From: an uncultured Bacteroidales bacterium
GTDB taxonomy: Bacteria > Bacteroidota > Bacteroidia > Bacteroidales > Bacteroidaceae
Assembly (NCBI GenBank): GCA_945833885.1
Contig: CAMAFY010000018.1
Coordinates: 1-50,614, forward strand
Direction of reading: 5' to 3'
Length of the DNA: 50,614 nucleotides
The position numbers and the translations under genes are program-made. This document shows positions 17,992 through 26,249 of this stretch, piece by piece; within the stretch, counting starts at the first letter, position 1, and each line of letters begins with the position of its first letter. The notes under the pieces are model-generated. The model made no database searches and was not told the DNA's origin. It saw nothing but the letters and a program-made list of their open reading frames with translations.

Positions 17992-18762
17992 ATGATTTCA
18001 CCCCTTGCATACATTCATCCTGAAGCACGGATTGGCGAAAATTGCGAAATCGGTCCGTTCTGCTTCATCGACGCCAACGTTGAAATCGGCGACAACAACG
18101 TACTTATGAATTCCGTAACCGTGCTCAACGGCTCGCGAATCGGCAATGGTAACCGCATTTTCCCCGGTGCTGTCATCGGCGCCATTCCGCAGGACTTGAA
18201 GTTCCGTGGCGAGGAAACCACCGCTGAGGTCGGCGACAACAACACCATTCGTGAGAACGTCACCATCAATCGCGGCACTGCTGCCAAGGGACGTACCGTA
18301 GTTGGCAGCAACAATCTGCTGATGGAAGGCATGCACGTGGCGCACGATGTGTTCCTCGGAAACGGATGTATCATCGGTAACGGCACGAAGTTTGCCGGTG
18401 AGGTGGTCATCGATGACTTCGCCATCGTCAGTGCCCACGTGCTCGTACATCAGTTCTGCCGCATCGGAAGTTACGTCATGGTCAGCGGAGGCACCAAGTG
18501 TTCGCAGGACGTTCCTCCGTTCAGCATGATAGCACGTGACCCGGCAGCCTACTGCGGTCTCAACCTTGTGGGCCTCAAACGCCGGGGTTTCAGCACGGAA
18601 ACCATCAACAATCTGCATTCGGCATACAACATTCTCTTCAACACTTCCGCACTCTTTGCCGAGCGTATTGCCCGAATCCGTGAGGAAGTTCCCCCCAGCA
18701 AGGAGATCGATTATCTGCTCGATTTCCTGACGACTTCAAAACGTGGTTTCATCGGACGTTGA
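17992..18762 (+). CDS. lpxA: UDP-GlcNAc acyltransferase
   Basis: The protein has 256 residues, typical for LpxA. Hexapeptide-repeat coils begin at MISPLAYIHPEARIGENCEI. The catalytic region MEGMHVAHDVFLGNG includes His118, equivalent to His125 of the E. coli enzyme. The C-terminal helical domain ends TTSKRGFIGR. It catalyses the first acylation of UDP-GlcNAc in lipid A synthesis. In related genomes lpxA follows lpxC-fabZ almost directly; here 589 bases with a candidate promoter and a foldback element intervene. Confidence 0.93.
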   Translation: MISPLAYIHPEARIGENCEIGPFCFIDANVEIGDNNVLMNSVTVLNGSRIGNGNRIFPGAVIGAIPQDLKFRGEETTAEVGDNNTIRENVTINRGTAAKGRTVVGSNNLLMEGMHVAHDVFLGNGCIIGNGTKFAGEVVIDDFAIVSAHVLVHQFCRIGSYVMVSGGTKCSQDVPPFSMIARDPAAYCGLNLVGLKRRGFSTETINNLHSAYNILFNTSALFAERIARIREEVPPSKEIDYLLDFLTTSKRGFIGR

Positions 18763-18768
18763 GAAACC

Positions 18769-18797
18769 GGTGACACGTATCGCGATGTCCTGTCACC
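18769..18797 (+). terminator. Weak terminator candidate after lpxA
   Basis: GGTGACA pairs with TGTCACC across a 15-base loop and is followed by TTTTG, seven bases after the stop codon. The stem is short. Confidence 0.35.
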
Positions 18798-18953
18798 TTT
18801 TGTCCGTCGGCAATGCTGTGACACGGCATCGCGTCGTTGCGAACTGCGGGGAGTGGGGCGGAGCGTAGCCCGGAATCCCGCCGCAGACATCAGCGGTGGC
18901 GATATGTCATTACAATATTTTATTCACCCAAATACCGAAAATCCACCCGAAAC

Positions 18954-19478
18954 ATGAAATATAAAATCATTATGGAGTGCGAGGAAGTTCATAATTTCCT
19001 CCGCGAATTCCTCATCGACGAGGACGCAACGTTCCTCGATCTTTCGAACACGATACTGAAATCCTGCGGATATCCCGACGATCAGATGACCTCTTTCTAC
19101 GTTTGTGAGGACAGTTGGGAGCGCCGTTCTCAGATCACCCGCCTCGATTGTTCCGATGGTTACTTCGAGGCTCGCAGCATGGAGGAGACAACTCTCGCAG
19201 ATATCCTTGACGAAGGTTACAACCGTATGGAGTATATCTTTGACCCTTGCAACGAACGTGCCTTCATTTTGCGCGTAAAGGGCGAGGTTCAGGGCTACGG
19301 AGAGCCGGAAATCGTTCGCTCAGAAGGGAAGGCTCCGCAACAAATAAAGGACTTTGACGCCTTTACTAAGGTAAGTAAGGACGACAACCTCGCCTTTGCC
19401 GATGCCTTTGTTGACGATGAAGGCTTCGATTCTGACGAAATTTCCCTCGACGGTTTCGAGATTTCGGAGGACATTTGA
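18954..19478 (+). CDS. pRiA4b ORF-3-like protein
   Basis: With the ATG at 18954 the product has 174 residues: MKYKIIMECEEVHNFLREF, then VCEDSWERRSQITRLD, LADILDEGYNRMEYIFDP and an acidic tail. This resembles the plasmid pRiA4b ORF-3-like family, found as a stand-alone chromosomal gene in many Bacteroidales, often near miaA and the lpx genes as far as I recall. No biochemical function is established. A longer upstream start would extend into sequence with no protein character. Confidence 0.75.
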   Translation: MKYKIIMECEEVHNFLREFLIDEDATFLDLSNTILKSCGYPDDQMTSFYVCEDSWERRSQITRLDCSDGYFEARSMEETTLADILDEGYNRMEYIFDPCNERAFILRVKGEVQGYGEPEIVRSEGKAPQQIKDFDAFTKVSKDDNLAFADAFVDDEGFDSDEISLDGFEISEDI

Positions 19479-19607
19479 TTGCACATCTCAGGGTGTTTCC
19501 TGAAAGCCGTGGGGCAAATTTCCTGCGGTTTCGGGTAGAATGCCCGCCGAACGCCGTGGTACGCTTCCGAAATATTCACTTCCAATCACAGCATTCCCCC
19601 TAAACAT

Positions 19608-20531
19608 TTGAGCCAGAATACCCTTTATGTCCTGGTAGGCCCTACCGCCGTCGGCAAGACTGAGGTGGCCCTACGATTGGCAGAACGCATGGGTTCGCCC
19701 GTCATCAGCGCCGACAGCCGCCAGATGTTCCGCGACATTCCTATCGGGACGGCGGCACCAACTGCGGAGGAACAGCAGCGCGTGAGGCACCATTTCGTGG
19801 GCCAACTGCCGCTCGATGCCGACTATAATGCCGCCCGCTATGAGACGGAGGTCCTCAGTCTCTTGCAGGAACTCTTCAAAACGCACCGCAAACTCCTGCT
19901 CTCCGGGGGCAGCATGCTCTATGTTGATGCGGTCTGCAACGGCATCGACCGTATGCCGGATATCGACCTTTCGGTAAGGCAGAGCCTGAGATTGCGCTTC
20001 GAAACGCAGGGTTTGCAGCCGCTCGTCGACGAACTTCTCCTGGTCGACCCCGAATATGCCGCACGCTGCGACTTGAAGAATCCCGTGCGAATCATCCATG
20101 CTTTGGAGGTTTTCCACACCACCGGCCGCACGTTTTCATCGTATCGCCGGCGCGAACAAGAGGACTCGGAAGGCGGAAGCACGGCAAAACGCCCCTTCAA
20201 CATCGTGAAAATCGGGCTGAACCGCGAGCGTCAGGAACTCTTCGACCGCATCAACCGCAGGGTAGACCTGATGGTCGACAACGGATTCATTGAGGAAGCG
20301 CGTCGCGTCATCCGCTTCCGTCATCTCAACAGTCTGAACACAGTGGGGTATAAAGAGATGTTCCGCTACCTTGATGGCGAGTGGAATCTGCCCTTTACCC
20401 TCGACCGTATCCGCAAGAACACCCGCGTCTATGCCAAGAAACAGTTGACATGGTTTCTGCGTGATGCCGACATCCGATGGTTCCATCCCGAACAGGAGTT
20501 CGAAAAAATCCTCGAGTTCGTCGGCCTCTAA
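19608..20531 (+). CDS. miaA: tRNA dimethylallyltransferase
   Basis: The protein has 307 residues and starts at a TTG codon (19608), since no in-frame ATG precedes the P-loop. It carries LVGPTAVGKTEVALRLAERM (P-loop), SADSRQMFRDIPIGTA, and the C-terminal TVGYKEMFRYLDGEW and RKNTRVYAKKQLTWF segments typical of MiaA. The enzyme adds dimethylallyl to N6 of A37 in tRNAs reading codons that start with U. Confidence 0.92.
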   Translation: MSQNTLYVLVGPTAVGKTEVALRLAERMGSPVISADSRQMFRDIPIGTAAPTAEEQQRVRHHFVGQLPLDADYNAARYETEVLSLLQELFKTHRKLLLSGGSMLYVDAVCNGIDRMPDIDLSVRQSLRLRFETQGLQPLVDELLLVDPEYAARCDLKNPVRIIHALEVFHTTGRTFSSYRRREQEDSEGGSTAKRPFNIVKIGLNRERQELFDRINRRVDLMVDNGFIEEARRVIRFRHLNSLNTVGYKEMFRYLDGEWNLPFTLDRIRKNTRVYAKKQLTWFLRDADIRWFHPEQEFEKILEFVGL

Positions 20532-20613
20532 CGGACATTCCTCCGGCCTCTAACAGACATCCAGATGAGTTTTTCCCATCTTCCCGCCGCAATTCCCTGA
20601 ATGTCTCAAGCGG

Positions 20614-20810
20614 ACTCCTTTATATATATAAGATGAGTCAGCGGTCTTTCCGCACACATTCCTTTATATAAAAAGCACATTCCCTTTATATAAAAAGCAT
20701 ATTCCTTTATATAATTGGTCATATTCCTTTATATATTTAAGATGAGGATTTGACCTTTCCCTCCACACTCCTTTATATATATAGGTGGATATTCCCCAAC
20801 CCTTTAAGAC
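20614..20810. repeat. 22-nt periodic tandem repeat (about nine units)
   Basis: Unit starts are 20614, 20636, 20658, 20679, 20701, 20723, 20745, 20767 and 20789, i.e. steps of 22 with one of 21. Most begin ATTCCTTTATATA or ACTCCTTTATATATATA. The tract lies downstream of miaA. Confidence 0.9.
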
Positions 20811-20865
20811 GTTTCCTTATTGTTTGCAAGGCGAATCCTCAATTCATTGAAGGCCCTCCCCTTGA

Positions 20866-20965
20866 CTTTCCGGGAAATTTTCCAGTCTTTCCGGTAAAAT
20901 ATCCTGCCCTTTCCAAGAAACAGTCCGGAACTTTCCGGTGGAATCTTCAGAATATTCCGGTTCGA
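20866..20965. repeat. 22-nt periodic tandem repeat (about four and a half units)
   Basis: Units begin at 20866, 20887, 20909 and 20931 with CTTTCCGG or CTTTCCAAG; a fifth, worn unit follows. The sequence is unrelated to the tract 55 bases upstream, yet the period is the same. Between here and the pbp1A start (20966-21201) nothing else is evident. Confidence 0.82.
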
Positions 20966-21201
20966 TTTTCCCGTTTTATAATTCATATACCGAACTTTTT
21001 ATTTTCAAGGTGCCGCTTTCCGGCCCTCACGTAACACATGCCAGCGGAGATTTTCGCGGACAAACAGCAGGATTTCATCCTCCGTTTTCTCGCCACGCCA
21101 TGGCTTTGGCAGGTTTCACTTGCTTGCAACTGGCTTGTCCGGCTCAATGAAAACGCATCCCGAAAACCGTCTTTCTGACATCATCTGCTTAAAGAATAGG
21201 T

Positions 21202-23667
21202 ATGAAAAAGTTCCTTTTGCGTGCCAAAGACTTCAGCAAACGCGCATGGCAATGGTACAAAAAGCAATTCAAAGGTCAGCCCTGGTGGCGAAAGACCATT
21301 GCCGGTTTCATCAGTTTCATTGTCTTCTGTATCCTGTATGCCGTAGCCGTGCAGGTAAACTTCCTATGGCTCTTCGGCGACAGTCCGTCTGTGGGTGAGA
21401 TTATTCACCCGAAGACCGACGTCGCATCCGAGGTTTACAGCGACGATGGCGTACTTCTCCACAAATTCTTCAATGAAAACCGTTCGCCGGTCGAGTACGA
21501 CGAGATATCAAAGCACTTCATCGATGCTCTGATATCCACAGAAGACGAGCGGTTTTACAGCCATAGCGGCATAGACGTCGTAGGTCTTTTCGCCGCCTTC
21601 AAGGATGCCGCACGCGGAAAGGCGCGTGGTGCGTCGACCATCTCCCAACAGTTGGTGAAGAACATCCACAAGATGCGCTCAAAGCACAGTGGTTTGCTCG
21701 GATACATCCCAGGTTTGAGGATGATTGTTATGAAAAGTAAGGAGATGATCATTGCAACTGAACTCGAAATGGTCTGCTCTAAGGAGGAAATCCTCACGAT
21801 GTACGCCAACACGGTCGACTTCGGCTCCAACGCATACGGCATAAAGACGGCCGCAAAGACGTACTTCGGCACCACGCCTAAGGAACTCAAAGTGGAGGAG
21901 GCGGCAGTTCTCGTCGGACTCCTCAAAGCCACGACGGCGTATAATCCGAAAATCAACCCGAAAAATTCCCTCCGACGCCGCAACACCGTCATCGAAAACA
22001 TGTACACCCACGGTCATCTGACCCGTGAGGAGTGCGACAGCCTGAAGGAGATGCCCATAGAACTCCGCTTCTCCGTCGAGAACGCCTACGACGGCAAGGC
22101 GCTCTATTTCAGACAGGCTGTGCTGAATGAACTGCGGAACGTCGCACCCGAACTCGACCCCTATACGGACGGTCTGAAGATTTACACCACACTCGACTCC
22201 CGAATGCAGCGCTATGCCGAGGAGGCGGTGCGGGAACAGATGAAGCGCGTGCAGAACAATTTCGAGGGACACTGGGGAAATACCGACCCGTGGGTCGACG
22301 ACAGGAACCAGCCCGTGCCGGGATTCCTCGAGGCAAAGATCAAGCAAACCGACACATACCGCTATCTTGCCGCCCGGTATCCCGACAATCCGGAAATCAT
22401 CATGCAGAAGTTGCGCGAGCCGCATCCCGTGAAACTCTTCACGTACGACGGAACAAAGGAGGCCATTATGTCGTCTCTCGACTCCCTGCGCTACATGCTC
22501 CGCTACATGCATACGGGATTTGTCGCCATAGAACCTGAGACCGGATACGTAAAGGCCTACGTCGGCGACATCGACTTCAAGACTTGGAAGCACGACAACG
22601 TGATGGCTTCGCATCAACCGGGCTCAACTTTCAAACTGTTTGTCTACTCCACAGCCATGAAGCGCGGACTTTGCCCTGCCGACCGCCGGCGCGACGAGTA
22701 CGTGCAGATGGAGGTTTACGACAAGGGTGAGAAGACAATCTGGCGGCCGCACAATGCCGACGGCACCATTTCGGGGGCAAACATGTCGCTGAGAACGGCT
22801 TTTGCCAAGAGTATCAACACGGTTGCCGTGAAATTAGGTCAGGAAGTTGGCATCGCAAACGTCATCTCCACCGCCCACGATATGGGCATTACCTCGAAAC
22901 TCGACGATGCTCCCTCCCTCGCTCTCGGCGCTTGCGACGTGACACCCTTTGAACTTGTCTCCGCCTACACCACGGTGGCGAACTACGGTGTCCACGTGTC
23001 GCCATTCTGCATCACGCGTGTTGAGGATGCGAAGGGCAAGGTCATCTATGCCGCAAAGCCGGAGAAACGCACGGCACTCACGGAGAAGGAGGCGTATTAT
23101 ATGCAGGTTCTCCTCGGAGCAGGCGTCAGCGACGGCGGCGGAACCAGCCAAACGCTCGGCGCACAAGCGTATCTCGGCTCCTATTATTGGAACAAAAAAC
23201 TCTCCGTCGGCGGCAAAACCGGTACGTCGAACAGCCATGCCGATGCCTGGTTCGTGGGTGTCACCCCCAAACTTGTCGGTGGTGCATGGGTAGGAGGCGA
23301 ATACCGCCAGATACATTTCCGCACAGGTGCCCTCGGACAAGGCAGCAGAACGGCACTCCCCATCTTCGGACTTTTCATGAAAAAAGTGCTCGACGACCCC
23401 AAATTGAGCAGCAAATATATGGCCGTTTATAAGGTGCCCGACGGCATCGACCCCAACTCGCTCAACAGCAGTACGGAATATGCCGAAAGCGATTCGCTGC
23501 TCCTCGACTCGGCTGACATTGCAGACCTGCGCTTCGACCCCGATGCCGGGATGGAAGGCGTCGACGAATTCTCGGACGACCCATCGGTATCGGCGGAAGA
23601 ACCCTCCGCAACTCCGGCGGAGAAACCGGCGGTGAAGGAGAAGGACGACGATGACCTTTTCAACTGA
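21202..23667 (+). CDS. Bifunctional class A penicillin-binding protein (PBP1A type)
   Basis: The protein has 821 residues. A cytoplasmic N-terminus and one membrane helix (about 35-58) are followed by a GT51 glycosyltransferase with STEDERFYSHSGID (catalytic Glu114) and GASTISQQLVKN. The transpeptidase domain carries QPGSTFK (nucleophile Ser475, Lys478), the SIN motif in FAKSINTVAV, and GGKTGTSN (Lys672). The tail is acidic and low in complexity. It polymerises and cross-links peptidoglycan in the periplasm. The gene stands alone, flanked on both sides by 22-nt repeat tracts. Confidence 0.93.
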   Translation: MKKFLLRAKDFSKRAWQWYKKQFKGQPWWRKTIAGFISFIVFCILYAVAVQVNFLWLFGDSPSVGEIIHPKTDVASEVYSDDGVLLHKFFNENRSPVEYDEISKHFIDALISTEDERFYSHSGIDVVGLFAAFKDAARGKARGASTISQQLVKNIHKMRSKHSGLLGYIPGLRMIVMKSKEMIIATELEMVCSKEEILTMYANTVDFGSNAYGIKTAAKTYFGTTPKELKVEEAAVLVGLLKATTAYNPKINPKNSLRRRNTVIENMYTHGHLTREECDSLKEMPIELRFSVENAYDGKALYFRQAVLNELRNVAPELDPYTDGLKIYTTLDSRMQRYAEEAVREQMKRVQNNFEGHWGNTDPWVDDRNQPVPGFLEAKIKQTDTYRYLAARYPDNPEIIMQKLREPHPVKLFTYDGTKEAIMSSLDSLRYMLRYMHTGFVAIEPETGYVKAYVGDIDFKTWKHDNVMASHQPGSTFKLFVYSTAMKRGLCPADRRRDEYVQMEVYDKGEKTIWRPHNADGTISGANMSLRTAFAKSINTVAVKLGQEVGIANVISTAHDMGITSKLDDAPSLALGACDVTPFELVSAYTTVANYGVHVSPFCITRVEDAKGKVIYAAKPEKRTALTEKEAYYMQVLLGAGVSDGGGTSQTLGAQAYLGSYYWNKKLSVGGKTGTSNSHADAWFVGVTPKLVGGAWVGGEYRQIHFRTGALGQGSRTALPIFGLFMKKVLDDPKLSSKYMAVYKVPDGIDPNSLNSSTEYAESDSLLLDSADIADLRFDPDAGMEGVDEFSDDPSVSAEEPSATPAEKPAVKEKDDDDLFN

Positions 23668-23762
23668 CCTCCATCGGATTTTCACGCATCTTCCGCACTT
23701 TGTCCGCTATCTTCCGCAGCATTCGCATCAGGCCTTCGATGCTTTGTCCGTAAGTCTTCGAA

Positions 23763-23938
23763 GCATCGTCTACAAATTCCCGAAGCGTCGTCCGTAAGTA
23801 TCCGAGGCATCGTCTGCATGTATCCGAAGCATCGTCTACAAATTCCCGAAGCATCGTCTACAAATTCCCGAAGCGTCGTCCGTAAGTATCCGAGGCATCG
23901 TCTGCATGTATCCGAAACATCGTCTACAAATTCCCGAA
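23763..23938. repeat. 22-nt tandem repeat (eight units in an ordered pattern)
   Basis: Units start at 23763, 23785, 23807, 23829, 23851, 23873, 23895 and 23917. Three unit types occur: A (GCATCGTCTACAAATTCC), B (GCGTCGTCCGTAAGTATC) and C (GCATCGTCTGCATGTATC). Their order is A-B-C-A-A-B-C-A', so a 66-base A-B-C block was duplicated as a whole. Degenerate units extend upstream to about 23691. Confidence 0.95.
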
Positions 23939-24017
23939 ATCTCGGAAATATACTTTTAGCGTTTCGCTTACAGACTTCCAAGGCCTTACGGAGCCCTTGC
24001 AATTATCTCATTTATAG

Positions 24018-24127
24018 ACTTTTGTGACATCGGTCAGAAACCTCCGATGTTACGCTCACAAACCTCGGAGGTTTGAGCGGCAAAGTTCCGATGTTCCGGC
24101 CGTAAAGTTCCGATGTTTCTGCGGAGG
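24018..24127. repeat. 22-nt periodic tandem repeat (five units)
   Basis: Units start at 24018, 24040, 24062, 24084 and 24106. They contain TTCCGATGTTCC or CCTCCGATGTTA, the reverse complement of the AACATCGGAAC-type units found at 4993, 34893 and 50017. The tract lies just upstream of the first Omp28-like gene. Confidence 0.87.
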
Positions 24128-24192
24128 ATATCCTCCATCATTACTGTAAACACCTACGTACATACATATATCTAATAGACAAGCAGATATTC

Positions 24193-26010
24193 ATGAACAG
24201 AATCTTCACACTCTTAGCCACACTCTTTGTGGTCCTTTCCGCCGCAGCGCAGAGCAGCGTTTCCGGTGACATCGTCTGGGGTTACCGCTTGGCCGATACG
24301 TTCAACGATGATAGTCACGTCAAATTCATTGGTCTTGGAAAGGCGGTTGCCACAGAAGCCGCCATCAAAGTTCCGGCCGACGACATGCTGAAGGGCGGAA
24401 CGCTCCACGCTGTCCGCGTACCTGTGCGCACCGCCGCCGCAATTACTGCCGCAAAGGTCAGCGTCTATGCCTCCGATATGTCGACCGTCCTTTCTTCGGA
24501 GGACGTCGATGTCAGCCGTCTTGCCGACATGTCGTACACCGAAGTCGAACTTTCTACCCCCATTGTCCTCAACGAAGACGTCTATGTCTCCGTGCTCTAC
24601 ACCCCATCCGGCTCATCTGCCGCCGCCAAGAACCCCATTGTTTACGACAACAGCGTGAAGACGCAGGGCGGACTTCTGATAAAGTCGGGCACGAAGTTCG
24701 AGGACCATTCCAAGAATTACGGATGCTTCGTCCTGCAGGTCAAGGTTTCGGGTGCCACACTTCCCAATTACAGCGCCCATTTCGAGGATGCCAGCGGCAC
24801 CACACGCCAGGATATCGTCAACACTTTCGACTTTCCCCTCGTCTCTGACGGCTCAATCGACATCACGGACATCGACTATGCCATCTCCGTCGACGGCGCT
24901 TCCGAGCAGAAAGGCAACGTGAAAGTGAGTGTTCCTGCCGGACTGAGCCAGAAGGTGCTCGTGCCCATAAGTTTCGAAGCACCGCATGCCATCGGTCAAT
25001 ATGAGGTGAAACTGCGCGTCGTCAACGTCAACGGCGAGCCCAACAACAAGGCGTCGGAGGTGGCAACCGCAACGTTCGACAACATCAGCCGCTTCGACCG
25101 CAACTGTGTCATGGAGGAGTTCACCGGCATGGGCTGCATATATTGCACCCGAGGCATCGCAGGAATGTTGAAGGCCCGTGCGGCCTATCCCGACCGTTTC
25201 ATTGGAATTGCCGTCCATCAGTTCAGTGGCGACCTTATGAACAACTGGGATTATCCCTCGATTTGCGGCAATTCTGTACCCGCATGTACGTTCAACCGCG
25301 AGTTTGCCGGCGATGTTTACACCGAAATCCTCGCCACCGTCCAGAAGGTTCTTGAGACCGAAACGCCCATTGACGTGCAGGCTACCGCCACGTTCACCGA
25401 TGAAAACAGGAAGGCAGTGGCGGTGAATGCCAAGATCCTCTCCTCAGTTTCCGCCAATTATGAGGTGGTTTACGCCCTCGTTGGCGACGGAATCACTGGC
25501 ACAGAATTCTACCAGTCCAACTATTACTACGGTTTCACTCCCGGACAGTGGGGCGTTTCCGACGACGATCCTATGAGCATGTTCCTCGCCGGCGGCACGT
25601 ATGGCAAGCAGGTGTTCCGCTATTCCTATGACGATGTCCTCCTCAGTTCGTCCTATATGAGCGGTGTCAACCAGGGCGGAGCCTTCTCTTTGGCTACCGA
25701 TGAGACGGTCGACCGCAGTTATACCCTCAAACTTCCCACCGACAATACCCTCTACAACGCCATCGTCAACAGCAATTACAACCTCTATGCCGTGGTGATG
25801 GTGCTCAACAAGTTCGGATATGTCACCAACGCCTGCCGCGTGAAGGTGCAGGACGGTACGGTGGGCATCACGGAAACTGCCGACGACGCCTACGCTCCGC
25901 GCGAGGTCGGACGCTACACAATCAGCGGTCGCCGCATCAACGGATACGCACCCGGAGTGAACGTCATCCGCATGAGTGACGGCACGACGCGGAAGGTGGT
26001 AGTGGAATAA
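24193..26010 (+). CDS. Omp28-like secreted protein with thioredoxin-type CxxC motif (paralogue 1)
   Basis: The protein has 605 residues. The signal peptide ends near VVLSAAAQ. Beta-rich domains occupy about 25-305. An Omp28-related thioredoxin-like domain begins VMEEFTGMGCIYCTRGIAGM, with Cys315 and Cys318. The C-terminal tail RYTISGRRINGYAPGVNVIR, then MSDGTTRKVVVE, resembles the type-A sorting tails of Bacteroidetes secreted proteins. It is probably exported to the outer membrane or surface. The redox or structural role is unknown. The next gene encodes a clear paralogue. Confidence 0.8.
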   Translation: MNRIFTLLATLFVVLSAAAQSSVSGDIVWGYRLADTFNDDSHVKFIGLGKAVATEAAIKVPADDMLKGGTLHAVRVPVRTAAAITAAKVSVYASDMSTVLSSEDVDVSRLADMSYTEVELSTPIVLNEDVYVSVLYTPSGSSAAAKNPIVYDNSVKTQGGLLIKSGTKFEDHSKNYGCFVLQVKVSGATLPNYSAHFEDASGTTRQDIVNTFDFPLVSDGSIDITDIDYAISVDGASEQKGNVKVSVPAGLSQKVLVPISFEAPHAIGQYEVKLRVVNVNGEPNNKASEVATATFDNISRFDRNCVMEEFTGMGCIYCTRGIAGMLKARAAYPDRFIGIAVHQFSGDLMNNWDYPSICGNSVPACTFNREFAGDVYTEILATVQKVLETETPIDVQATATFTDENRKAVAVNAKILSSVSANYEVVYALVGDGITGTEFYQSNYYYGFTPGQWGVSDDDPMSMFLAGGTYGKQVFRYSYDDVLLSSSYMSGVNQGGAFSLATDETVDRSYTLKLPTDNTLYNAIVNSNYNLYAVVMVLNKFGYVTNACRVKVQDGTVGITETADDAYAPREVGRYTISGRRINGYAPGVNVIRMSDGTTRKVVVE

Positions 26011-26026
26011 TCCAACCACTTTTTGT

Positions 26027-26097
26027 ACAATCTTCAGGAAAAACGGGTAAAAAGGCTAAAAAAAGTATGGTCTTTTCCTGTTTTTCCTGAAGATTGT
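26027..26097. terminator. Long inverted repeat between the Omp28 paralogues
   Basis: ACAATCTTCAGGAAAAAC (26027-26044) and GTTTTTCCTGAAGATTGT (26080-26097) are perfectly complementary over 18 bases around a 35-base loop, with further AAAAG/CTTTT pairing inside. The start is 16 bases after the first gene's stop. It probably terminates transcription, though no T-run follows outside the stem; the T-rich arm may serve. Confidence 0.6.
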
Positions 26098-26099
26098 CG

Positions 26100-26107
26100 T
26101 ATATTTG
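26100..26107 (+). promoter_or_regulatory. Candidate -7 element for the second Omp28-like gene
   Basis: TATATTTG matches TAnnTTTG and lies directly after the inverted repeat, so the repeat would occupy the -10 to -80 region of this promoter. The leader would be about 135 bases. Confidence 0.5.
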
Positions 26108-26249
26108 CCAGCAGTTACAGCAGATATTCAACAAAAACATTACAGACTTACACCTTTACAAACAGAAAAGTTTAGGGGCTTGAGCCTTACATTTTGTATA
26201 TAATTCTCGGAAATTTATATAAAAATCAATCATCATAATTTATTCATTT

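Noticed and set aside
23763..23938. CRISPR array
   Set aside because: Units are contiguous 22-mers with no spacers between them, and no cas genes are present. The same holds for the other tracts.
23660..24002. Minus-strand frames with repeated LREFVDDAS peptides after the penicillin-binding protein
   Set aside because: They reflect the 22-nt repeat read in frame every third unit; there is no start context and no homology that I recognise.
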